From NCBI GenBank assembly GCA_027604505.1, contig JADIIX010000095.1:1-64000 (forward strand): a stretch of DNA of 64,000 nucleotides. Direction: 5' to 3'. Origin of the DNA: Gonapodya sp. JEL0774 (lineage: Eukaryota > Monoblepharomycota > Monoblepharidomycetes > Monoblepharidales > Gonapodyaceae). Below are positions 1-10,751 of this stretch, piece by piece (position 1 is the stretch's first letter; each line of letters begins with the position of its first letter). Below the pieces are notes generated by a model. It saw only the letters and a program-made list of their open reading frames with translations. It had not been told where the DNA came from and did no database searches. Position numbers and translations under genes: made by a program.

Positions 1-625
1 ATGAGGAGTTCAAATACCATACCTACCACCCTTATTTGTATAAGAATATTACAAACCACAAAAAGGAGGGTTTACCCGGGCGGGGGCCCCCCCCGGGGGG
101 GGGGGGGGGGGGGGGTGGAGTTTGGGGTGGGGGGTGGTACGGGGGGTGTTGGGACTGGTCCTGCGGCGGGGGCGGGTGGGGTGAAGGGGAAGGGGAAGAG
201 GAGTGCGGGGGCGGTGGAAAGGGGGCAGGGGAAGGATAAGGTGAGGGGGGACGGGAGGAAGAGGAGGAGGCAGGAATGAAAAGGGGGGATGGAGGTGGAA
301 GGGTAGGGTGATTTGAGAACGAACGGGATATGGGAACAGGGAGACGGGAGACAGGACAGGGAGACGGGGGTCGGGGGTCGGGCGAGGGGTGTGACACAAG
401 TGAACCATTTGCACGCGCATTTTGTGGATTGTGGACATGAACTGTAATTATATCTTGTTTCGATGAGGGGAATTAATTTCAAGTATGATTTGATGAGTTT
501 GGGAAGAAGTATGTATGTTTGTTTGAGGGAGGGGGGGGGGAGGGGTGAGGGGGCGCGAATCACTATGACAACCTTATCTCCACGTCTCAATGGCCTACCA
601 TGCGGTGCACGTATTGGGAGAGTGA
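1..625. other. G-rich low-complexity start, no gene seen
   Basis: Bases 78-115 form a C-run followed by a long G-run, and purine-rich G/A sequence continues to about 380. The long open frames here are low-complexity artefacts rich in Gly or Pro. From 380 to 625 the sequence is more balanced but shows no coding signal I can support. The G-run beside a C-run could fold into a hairpin and may mark an assembly-difficult end. Confidence 0.6.
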
Positions 626-712
626 CTGTTTCAAATTGTTGACCAACCCATTTGGTCCCCACCGACAGAGATTAAAAAGCAAACCACCAGTGTAGAATGG
701 ACGATAGTATAA
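626..712 (+). pseudogene. 3' remnant of a third copy of the polytopic membrane protein
   Basis: This stretch matches the end of the complete copy at 4513-6634 almost base for base: the 3' part of its last intron (626-668), the acceptor, then a 44-nt last exon (669-712). The exon starts in the same phase and ends with the same residues, TSVEWTIV and stop. Homology continues weakly into the 3' flank. Nothing upstream resembles the other eight exons; the G-rich sequence begins instead. It is either the truncated end of an older tandem copy or a real gene whose body is missing from the assembly. Confidence 0.8.
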
Positions 713-1326
713 AAGGTTTCTAGACGAGGCCGACTAACACAGAGTGTGACTGAGGTTATAATTTGGTGACTACTCGTTACAGCTGTGAACAAGAGAACCT
801 CTAAGAATATTGTAAATTCAGATTCACAGATACCAATTGCACATTGAAAGCTCAGAGCTTGCTTGAACCTTCTTGTATCACTGAGTGATCAGAGAGACCA
901 CAATCGAGGGGAACAGTGGAATGACGGGGAGGAGTGAGAAACGCTCAGACCCTGGTCCAAAAAGAAGTTGATGTATCAAAAGTTTCTTGGAATGTGGCAA
1001 AACCGAGCAACCCTTTCCAATTATGGAGGAAGAGAATGGAGAACGAAACGCCAGAGGTGCATTGCCATCAAAGCCGTCAGAGTTACGTCGGACTGGCAAC
1101 CCGCAAAGCGCATTCGACGAGTAATAAACGAAGCGTGGAGTTTTATTGTCAGGGATGCGTGGGGTGAGCTGCCTGAGGGGGGGAACCTGCCGAGGTACGA
1201 CGGCCTCCGGCCAGAGATTGGGAACAAAACAAAGCGGTCGAGTCGCTGCGCAATCAAAACATCTCTTGTACTCTATGGACACTACCTCTCTGCCGCCCAG
1301 ATCCCACAGACATAACCATCGTCGAC

Positions 1327-3475
1327 ATGCATGAGCGTCAACTCTCGGATCTTCGCGATGGGTCCCTCCACACCTCATCACTTCCCGGGGACACGCTCGG
1401 TCACCGAAAGGACCGAATGTCCGCACTGAGTCGTTTTGCTACTTGCGGATCGAATGATTTTTCCAAGGAGGAGGTCATTGCGGGGAAGAGGAATACGAAA
1501 CAGAACCCGTCGGATAGTACGGGCAACAACAGTTCCGACAGTCAACCCAACGGAACAGTCTCCACTCCAGACTCAAGTAACACCCTAGGTGCACTATCGG
1601 AGTACCTTGAGGACAATCATTCTTCAGTGGGGCGAACAGCCACCTCAAAACTTGGTGGCCGAACCCTGTCTCAATGCGTGAAACAACTTTCTTTGGATCG
1701 AGACCGGGACTTCTTTGAGTCTTACCACCAACATCCCACTGCTCGGACGTCATCACCCAGGCACCAGAATTGTGGCAACGGTGAGGCAGATGGGACGGAA
1801 TGTGCAAGCGACGCATCGACAATCCACTCCAGGACCCAGTACGGAAGGTTGGAATACCCGGATGTTCAAGGCAACCGTACCAACAAGATGGAGTTCCTTA
1901 AAGATAATAAGGTACATTAGCGTCTCGCTGCTTAATACCAACCCTTCGCACTAGTTCAGAAGAGGACCTGGTTCTCGCGCCCTCCAGGTGACCACTTATA
2001 CACGACGTGCACTCACTGCTGGCATTACCCTCGCATGGACTCAAGCAATTTTCGCCATGGTCTTCACATCGGTGATGATGTACTCTCTTGAGACTGTGGA
2101 GTACAATGCCGACTTCGACAATGGTTCATCCGATACCATTAGGGTGAGCACCTCGGCAAGAATTTCAAAAGAATTCAAACCTCAGACTGCGTTGATGTCT
2201 TCTACGCCGATGCACAGTCTTTGAATCTGACCTTGAAGTCCGTGGTGTGCACTTATTTGATGACTCAGTTGGCTGGGTTTTGGCTATACCTCAGCGCGGT
2301 GAGCAGAACGAGCTGTCGAATCACATCTCTTCTCCCTTCAATTTTCAATGTACTTTTAATCTTGCTTAGATCACGATTCGGAATCAAGTAGAACTGTGCG
2401 TGTTTAACCAAAGTTTTCGTATGTGAGGAAACACTCAACTCAACAAAACCTCATCGCAGAGCCGGCTTCGCCATCTTTGTAGTTGCCAATGCATGCATAT
2501 CGGTAGCGATGACTTTTCAGCATTTTCTCATCAGATCCGACATTGCCACGCGATTTCCTGATTTTCACTGCTCCGGCTTGGACACTCTAATGCGTTACTT
2601 TGTGATCTTAAATAGTGCTCTGAGTGGGATCGGCATTATCGCGTGGGCGGTGATCATTTGGCGTATATACTTCCATCTTGATTGGAGAATTTGCTGGCTG
2701 AACAGGGCCGACGCGAAGGCAAAACGTGAGGCGTTTGGAACTGATCCCTAAGCTTATGCGCAATCGCGTTCATATCTCCGTCTTGATCATATAGGTCGTA
2801 CTTCGTTCCTCCACGTCTTTCAGGTCCTGCTTAAGATTACGACCGTGACGCTGATTGCCAACTCATTCTACTACTACATATTGATTCATGTCCCAGGGCT
2901 TGAGTGCCCCGCCACCATCTCTGGGATGTACCTCTTTGCCGATATTTTTATATCTGGTGTAATCGTTATATTCGGGCGCAGTGCGGTGAGATACGGAAAC
3001 ACCTTGACAGGCAAGCTCTCTACGATTGATTGACACCCCGTTATTCCATCGCAGTTGACGAAGCAATCTGCGGCAACGATGAAACTCTTTGTCTTGGGCT
3101 GCGTCGGACTCATTATTATCTTGGTCCAATCAGAGTTCGACCAGATCACTTACATTATCAAACAGAGCTCGTCGTCATCGCAAAGAACCGTGTCAATCAT
3201 CATCGTTGCACGTGTGTATGATATTTCTATGATCACGCTAAGTCGTGGACCTTGAACCTCTTATACTTATAATCCAGAGGGATTGTCAATCGTCACTCTC
3301 GCTATCAGTGCGATACTTGGGGCAAGACTGGCCTCTCGGTTTTCCAAAGTCTCGTATTCAGGTGCGCCAGATGCACCTCTGCTCTTTTTGGTCTCATAAT
3401 GTGACACTCAAATGTCTTCCTCCGTCCACAGAACTTCAGAGGCTGCCCACCAGCATAGACTGGTCCATAGATTAG
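1327..3475 (+). CDS. Polytopic membrane protein, tandem copy 1
   Basis: Family not recognised. Nine exons can be joined in phase: 1327-1911, 1988-2143, 2218-2298, 2370-2395, 2460-2725, 2795-2985, 3055-3211, 3278-3361 and 3432-3475. The product has a soluble Ser/Thr/Asn-rich N-terminal region of about 195 residues, then seven or eight hydrophobic segments. Examples are AGITLAWTQAIFAMVF, AGFAIFVVANACISVAM, IGIIAWAVIIWRIYF and FVLGCVGLIIILVQ. The C-tail ends TSIDWSID. It could be a receptor or transporter-like serpentine protein, but I see no diagnostic motif. The start is chosen because MHERQLSD aligns with HEQRLSD in copy 2. Exon sizes 3-9 equal those of copy 2 exactly, which strongly supports the splice model. 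Confidence 0.75.
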
Positions 3476-4512
3476 CAGTTTTCTGAATGTTTGCGACTCT
3501 TCGATGGAGGTTTGGCAAGTTTTGGACCAGCATATTCTATTACCCGGCACGCCAATCACTCATGTAGCATGTCATTCACTTATTATTAATTTTGTAATTG
3601 TAATTTATGTAGTGTAGCTTTCGGAGAGTTCTGATGTCTCGTTGAAAGTGCGAGGCAAGGGTGAGCGGCGTCAGTCTTTGTGGCCGTCGGAGTGATGATG
3701 ATCACTTAGTGAGGGGGTTCTAATCGTATTAGTGATCACCACCATTATGTAAGCTGGCTAATAATTATACAGATTCCCAACGAGGCGACAACGAGAGCAT
3801 TTATAGGTTCATCTCCACGGTATTTTCATCAGCACAAGAAACGTTGGCCGGGTCATGAACTGCGAGAGTGACAGTGTGCAAGTGATCGTGTCGTCGGGTC
3901 CCCTGGAGATCAACAGGGATCTGAGGGAGGGACAGAGTTTGGAGTTGGACGTTTGGGAATTACAGTAGGAAAGGGCATCACGGATAGAATCAATTAATCT
4001 AATGAAGACCTCTCAATTCTAGTGCAAGCCATCTCTACAAGTGAGCGCCCAACTTTCAGTTCATCAAGCCCCATCGGTCGCAGCGCACGGCACAAACAGT
4101 AAACAGGAAAGCCGCCACAAAAGGGGTGGGTAAAAGCTCTCATGACAGATCGCTGACCACCCACACAGTCGTCATATGTGGATTTCTCCTTTGGCCAACA
4201 GATATTATCGAATGGAGTTATGCAGTTCCGACTCTTGTTCATGGCCGGCCAGGCGGCGATAATCGAAAACCAAAGCTCTCAACGTATTATATCCCTCAAT
4301 CATTTGGTTGTGTGAGAGTGTATGTTGCCTCTAGGATGATTCTGGGGTGCACCTCATGACAGCAGGGTGAGGGGGTTTCAGGCCAAGAAGACCGATTTCG
4401 TGACCCAAAAATAACACACAAATCCAAGTGATTGGGGACAGAAGCACAGACGCTGCACAAAAAAGCTTGTTCTTCTTGGGCATCAGTTCCTTGTCATCCC
4501 GATCCCAAAGAA
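3476..4512. other. Spacer between tandem copies, no gene seen
   Basis: No supported coding region. An imperfect inverted repeat lies at about 3690-3709 and 3728-3749, with arms resembling gtgatgatgatcacttag. It should hold the 3' UTR of copy 1 and the promoter of copy 2. Confidence 0.5.
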
Positions 4513-6634
4513 ATGACCCCAATCCATGAGCAGCGGCTCTCAGATCACAATGTCACACTCCACGTCCCATCATTTGCCGTTGACAGTCTCGGTCGCCGAA
4601 AAAGCAGCATATCTGCACTGAGTCGCTTCGCTACTTGGGGGTCGATTATATTTTCGAAGGGGGAGGTTGCGGAGGAGAATACAGGTTCTGCGAACAGTTC
4701 CAATCAACCAAATGGAACTGTCTCCACTCCCGAATCGACAACCTTGGGTGCAGGCTTAAACCGACTATCAGGGTACCTTGAGGACAACTGTTCATCTGTT
4801 GGTCGAACGGCCACATCAAAACTTGGTGGACGGACACTCTCTCAGCGCGCACATCGCAACTCTTGGGACCGTAATCAGGATGTCTCTTACCATCAACACT
4901 CCACTGCCCGGGCGTCATCACCCAACGAGGAGGAGCACGGTGATGGTAACAATTTCGAAATGAAGGCGGCAGAGTGTGAAAGCGGGGCGTCTACAATTAT
5001 CTCGAGAACTAAAAACTTAAGCTCAGGAAACGTGGATGTTCAAGGCAACCGAAAAAACAAGACGGAGTATCTTAGGGATGAAAAGGTACGGGTTGCTGCT
5101 TAGCACCGACTCTATACAGTGACTGGAATCGGTGCTCTATTTCATGCCCGCTAGATGACGCCATATACCCGCCGGGCACTCAGCGCCGGCATTACTCTCG
5201 CATGGACACAGGCAATTTTCACTATGGTCTTTGGATCGGTCATGACATATTCTCTGGGGACTATAGAGTATGATGCCGACTTCAACGAGGGGTCATCAGA
5301 TACCGTTAGGGTGAGCACCTCAGCAAGAATCCCAAGAGAATTCAAACCCCAGACTGCACTGATATTTTGTACTCCGATGCACAGTCCTTAAATCTGACGT
5401 TGAAGTCTGTGGTGTTCACTTATTTGATGACTCAGTTGGCGGGGTTTTGGCTCTATCTCAGTGCAGTAAGCTGAACGAAGGAGCGAACTGTTATTCTTGT
5501 CCCGTTCACTATCCGCATTACATTTTGTCTAGGTCACAACTGGGAATCAAATAGAATTGTGCGTGACGGAGAAAGTGTTTCCTGTGCGACCATCAACAAT
5601 ATGATAATCGATACTCCATCACAGAGCCGGCTTTGCAATCTTCGTAGTCGCCAATGCATGCATATCGGTAGCGATGACTTTCCAGCATTTTCTCATCAGA
5701 TTCGACATTGCAACGCTCTTCCCTGGATTTCACTACCCCGTTTTGGACACGGTGATGCGGTGGTTTGTGATTTCAAACAGTGCTTTGAGTGGGATCGGCG
5801 TTTTTGCTTGGGTAGTGATTATTTGGCGTTTGTACTTCCATCTTGGCTGGAGAATTTACTGGCTGAACGGGGCCGACGCGAAGGCAAAACGTGAGGCGTT
5901 TGGAACTGATCCCTGAGCTTATGCGCAATCGCGTTCATATCTTCCTCTTGATCATATAGGACGTACCTCGTTCCTCCACGTCTTTCAGGTCCTGCTTAAG
6001 ATTACGACCGTGACGCTGATTGCCAACTCATTCTACTACTACATATTGATTCATATCCCTGGGGTGGAGTACAGTGCCACTACATCTGGGATGTATTTCT
6101 TTGTCTTCGTTGCCATATCTGGTGTAATTGTTTTATTTGGACACAGTGCCGTGAGTTTGTGATTAGTTGATCAAACGAGTTCCGCTTCAATGCTGAGCTT
6201 TAAATTAACTTCTCTTAGGTGACGGAGCAGTCTGCAGCAACAATGACGCTCTTCGTGTTGAGCTGCGTCGCACTTATTATTCCCCTTGCACAATCGGAGG
6301 TCAGCCAGTGCAAGCATATCATCAACCAGATCACACCGTCATCTCGAAGAACGTTGCCAATAACCGTTATTGCACGTGTGTATAAGTTCTCCTGTGGTAA
6401 GGTTGGTTGCGAATTCGACCCTTCCGTTTGATGTTATCCAGAAGGATTGTCGATTCTCACACTATCACTGAGTGGAATACTGGGGATGAGGCTGGCTTTT
6501 CTGTTCAGCAAGGTCCCATATGAAGGTGCAGTGATCTGCTTCTTCTGCTGTTTCAAATTGTTGACCAACCCGTTTGGTCTCCACTGACAGAGATTAAAAA
6601 GCAACCCACCAGCGTAGAATGGACGATAGTATAA
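4513..6634 (+). CDS. Polytopic membrane protein, tandem copy 2
   Basis: Paralogue of the gene at 1327-3475 in the same orientation. Exons: 4513-5085, 5155-5310, 5385-5465, 5533-5558, 5625-5890, 5960-6150, 6219-6375, 6442-6525 and 6591-6634. The last seven exons have the same lengths as in copy 1 (81, 26, 266, 191, 157, 84, 44 nt). The N-terminal region diverges most but keeps GRTATSKLGGRTLSQ and SALSRFAT. Seven to eight membrane segments follow. The reading frame is open upstream of 4513; I chose the ATG at 4513 by alignment to copy 1, but an upstream ATG at 4432 is possible. Function unknown. Confidence 0.75.
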
Positions 6635-8411
6635 AACTTTTCTTGATGATGGCGACACAGAGTGTGAATAAGTTTTGACAAAGTTGAACCATAATTTTGT
6701 TATTGCGTATAGTGTACTCAATATTGAGCATGGAAAGCCTCCCTTTGCCCGACGTTCTACGACTCTTCCACCGTCGTCCTCCATTCAAACCAGTGCATAG
6801 CTCAAGTTACCCGTTCAAAGGCTTCACCTCGCCATATCAACTCATTGGTACTCAGAGTCGGGTGACGTTGATATCGCACACCATTTTCCGAAAGTCAATG
6901 TTTCACATAACAGTCGACCCACCCATGAACCTGTAGGAATGTTATTATCCAAACGATAATCAATTCCTATATGTTTGCATAGGGATCGTTGTGAGACATG
7001 GGTTCGGATATCCTAAATCACCAGCCAAAAACTCACCTACTTTGCAGTTGACGTGAATCTTCCTCCTTTCCGTCCACTCGAACCACCTCCACTTGCGCCT
7101 CGACGGAGGGTTGCAGCCTCACGCTCCCGGGTCACTGATCGGAACGCGCTTTTCTGCGGTCTCCCGCAGACGGCATGCAAACGAGTCTCAGGCGTAGGTA
7201 GAGTTGGGTCTAACGCGTGACAAGAACAAAAGAATCAGGATTTGCAGAGGCAATGTAACGCCGGCAGAGACCCACGGCAGACGCTACCGAAAATGAGCAA
7301 CTCCCTGAGTGAGAGGTCAAGTGAACGTTTGTGAACGGGGAAGACCTAGGCTGGTGAACCTGAATGCGAGTTTGGGAAGACTAGGGTTGCTGCCTTTGCA
7401 GAGGTGCTGTTGACCACAGTGTGGCAAAGCACAGGTGTCGAAAATCAAACCTCTATTGTCAAATTTCGTTCCTGCATTATCAGAGACATTATGATGCGTT
7501 TGTTCAAACCTGGTGTCAAATGCCAATGCTTTCTTCGCCCTCCGTTTGGAGCTCTGGATCGATATCACCAAAAAATCAATTTAAAACTATCTACGAATAT
7601 TAAGCTGATTGAAGTTAGATAAGAATTCGTCTATGGCAAGCTATGAAAGCAACCTGCATTAGATGGGGTGTTCTTGTGCACATTGAAAATGGAAACCCGT
7701 CGTGGCTGAAAGCTCCATTCCAGTGAAACCACCACTGGTCCAGTCATGCCTCTCGTGAGTCGCAAAATCGTAGGAGGGATTCACGCTCAGCTCTTTGATC
7801 CGCATTGTTGTTTCCATCACCCTGTGTCGGACTGTTCCCGCTTCCCTTCACCGTTGTGTTCTTCCCCCTCTTCCATTCCTAACGAATCGCAAACCAACCC
7901 CTTATTCAACCCCTCTCTTGTCCTAAACTCTCTCTTTGCGTCAATCGACTTGCTTCCTGACTTTCTTTTGGGCACCGACTCTCCAATCGCTACTCTCGTG
8001 GGTCGCCACGCCACACCGCATTGTATCCACGTTTCCAGGAGTACGCCCTGCAATACCGCTCGACCGGTCAATTCGCTGACCCGGGTCCATGGAAACAGCC
8101 CACGTGGGTTTTTGGCGTGAAAGGGAGGGGCTTGAATCGTGAAGGGAACAGGGGTCGTGGTTGGAGTTGGAAGGAGCAGTCAAAGCTGCAGAGCGATTCG
8201 CCCACTCCCCCTAGACATGGAGAAACATGAGAATTGCTTTCGTGCCCTGGAGCTGCTTGTCAGAGGGACGTTGCTCATCTACTTCAGCTGCCGGAGGTCT
8301 GAAACGATGAAAGGACATTGCAGTAGCAGGATAATCAGCAACTTAGCATGTGGCTCCTCTCAACTATTGCCTCTCCTCGTATTCTCACCCTACTCATTAA
8401 TACCCTCTCAG
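6635..8411. other. Intergenic stretch, no gene supported; holds the septin 5' end
   Basis: The first ~90 bases are 3' flank related to the flank of the remnant at 713-760. I see no family-like reading frame, tRNA or repeat array in the rest. The septin exon at 8412 starts in phase 2, so at least one upstream coding exon and the ATG must lie here. I could not place them. ATG CCT CTC followed by gtgagt at 7746 is a neat short exon but is in the wrong phase. Confidence 0.5.
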
Positions 8412-10167
8412 CTCCGTTTCCAAGCCCATCACCGGCCCACTCGGTATCGACGCCATCGCCCGACAGCGTGTCGTGCGCTCCCAGAGAGCTCCGTTCGCTC
8501 TCAATGTTCTCGTGGCGGGCGAAACCGGATTGGGCAAGACCACCTTCATCAACACTTTGTTCGATTCGAAGCTGACGGATCAATGGAAGCGGGAGACGAT
8601 TGCCGCGAAGACGGTGGAAATTAAACCCGTCACGTACGGTGAGTTTAGTAGCTGCTTGTTGCCAACATTGCAGGAATGCCCCCTACTGGTGGTGTGGTCG
8701 GAGAGCATTAGGTGGCGAGCGAGATGAACTTGCTTGCGAACGGGGTCTGCCATTCAGTTGTGTCACCCAGGGTACAATCCCCGCACTCATTTCCACTCCA
8801 CCCCTCCAACAGAACTGGTGGAGCCCGACGACAAGGGCAAGGAGGTCGTTCTTCACCTCACCATTATCGACACACCGGGCTTCGGTGATGCCATGAACCG
8901 TGAGAGGGAGTGAGTGCAGCAAAGTTTTGTCGGCGGTCCGTTCGCTCTGACTTCACTGGCGTCGTTTGCACTTTCCAGCTTGGAACCCATTCTCAACTAC
9001 ATCGATAACCAAAACCACGGCTACCTATCCGCCGAAACTACTCACTCTGTCCGTGGTGATATTCGTGACACCCGTGTTCATTGCGTTCTCTACTTCATCG
9101 CGCCGAGCGGCACCGGGGGTCTCAGAGATGTGGACAAGTACTTTTTGAGGGCGGTTGGTCCAAAGGCCAACGTTATTCCATTGATTGCCAAGGCAGATAC
9201 GTTGACCCCGGAGGAGCTTGCGGCGTTCAAGAAGAGGGTGTGTTGGATATCTCATTTTGAAGACGCGACAACTTTCCATGCTAACAATCTGACTCACTCG
9301 AATATGTCCTTGTTCGCGCCCCGTGTTGTGCAGCTCCTGAAAGACCTTGAATCGTTCAGCTACAAGATCTACCCGCTCAACTGGTCCGAGGACCATGAGA
9401 ACTACAACTCGCTCGTGGTGAGTGGTCATGAACACTTTCGAAGCGTTTATATGGTGCATAGAGATAATGATTTTGCTTTTTTGTACAGCAATTCATGCCC
9501 TTCGCTGTGATTGGAAGCGACTACTACGTCGATGTCGGTGGGGGTAAGAAGGCTCGGGGTAGAAGTTACAAGTGGGGAAATGTGCTCGGTATGTTTTCTT
9601 CTTCAAGGACTCGCAACTCTCTTTTGTGGCTTACACCACATGCCACACATCCAGTCGAGGACCCCAAGCACTGCGACTTTATCTACCTCCGCGAACTCCT
9701 CATCCGCCGTAACCTCGTGGACCTCATCGATACCACCAACACCTTCCACTACGCTGGTCACCGTGGCACGAAGCTCTCCCGCGCCGGTCGCCCTCGTTCC
9801 ATCCTCGAGTGCGACGACGAGTACGACGGCAGGTTGGCTACGGCTAAGAAGCTCTCGTTGGAGGAGATGCAACGGAAGGAGGATGAGATTCGATCCAAAT
9901 TCGTTGCCCAGGTCAAGGAGACGGAGGCGGCGCTTCGGGAGAGGGAAGAAAAGGTGAGTTTTTGGTGATGCTCTGGTATCGCGGCTTTACACCTCGATGT
10001 GTTGCTGAGCGAACATCTCGTCCTTCACCTGCTAGCTCTCCAACGACTCCAAGCGTTTCACCGAAGAGCTCGAAAAACTCCGCTCTCAACTCGAGCACGA
10101 GGCCAAAGACCTGGAGGAGTTTGAGCGGCAACGGAACGCCAAGAGGGCGGCCCAGCAGATGCGATAA
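8412..10167 (+). CDS. Septin (GTP-binding cytoskeletal protein), 5' end unresolved
   Basis: Septins form hetero-oligomeric filaments at the cortex and septation sites. Exons seen: 8412-8638, 8813-8909, 8979-9237, 9334-9417, 9489-9588, 9655-9953 and 10036-10167. Motifs in order: G1 P-loop GETGLGKTTF, G3 DTPGFGDAM, G4 AKAD, then the septin unique element region GRSYKWGNV. The C-terminus is charged and predicted coiled coil, ending QRNAKRAAQQMR. These features place it among classical fungal septins; a Cdc11/AspA-like group is possible but not proven. The first listed exon begins with one base of a split codon, so a short upstream exon is missing from this model. The length is otherwise normal for the family. 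Confidence 0.9.
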
Positions 10168-10751
10168 ACTATCTGCCGTACCGTTGGCGAGTGGTTGAAG
10201 AGGAAGTACCCGAGAATTTAATGACGAGCGACGGGTGTTATTTTATTACGGTGGACGTGTTGAGAACGTCCATCGGGGGGGTGTGCTCGCACTGAGAGAC
10301 CTCCACGCATTGCGGTGATGTTTGATTTGATGTAGAGAAGGACCAGTTTCTTCTGTTTGCTGAATACAAACGGGCCTGCTTTTATACTCTATACTCAGAA
10401 CGACATGGTGGATTTGTATGTCGGGTATCAATGCTTTTCATGTCGTTCCTTTCATTGTCTACACTTTCTCCGTCGACATTTCCACCCATGTGACCGAGTA
10501 ATGATTCCCGCTGTCACCATCCCACTACACGGACACCTGCTCCTGCTCTTTCGCCTTCCTCGTACTCGGGGTAGGGCCCGACGCGAAGTGTGCTGTGCAC
10601 GATTTGAACAATCTGCCAGGGTTACCACCCGAAATGATGTGCGAACGACTGGCGATATCGGGGGGAGTAGGGGAGTGTACATGAGAACGACAGAAAACAC
10701 CGTCGCGAACCCCTGTCGCGCCAAACGTGCACCGCATCGTCGCACAGCAAC
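10168..10751. other. 3' intergenic region, no gene seen
   Basis: This lies between the convergent septin (+) and mS29 (-) stop codons. It has no open frame with family resemblance and presumably holds the two 3' UTRs and terminators. Confidence 0.5.

Noticed and set aside
1-662. Long Gly- and Pro-rich open frames on both strands
   Set aside because: They follow the G/C homopolymers, overlap in all frames and have no splice or family support.
878-1426. 182-codon minus-strand frame and overlapping plus-strand frames before membrane-protein copy 1
   Set aside because: No resemblance to any family, no counterpart upstream of copy 2, and no splice structure.
2144-2217. Reading the segment between exons 2 and 3 of the membrane protein as coding
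   Set aside because: It is conserved between copies, but keeping frame would need an intron under 30 nt. The 74-nt GT-AG intron ending gatgcacag gives a clean phase-0 join in both copies.
7000-7300. Possible tRNA-like GC-rich segment
   Set aside because: I could not form an acceptor stem, anticodon arm and T-arm together. No tRNA or rRNA gene was identified in the window.
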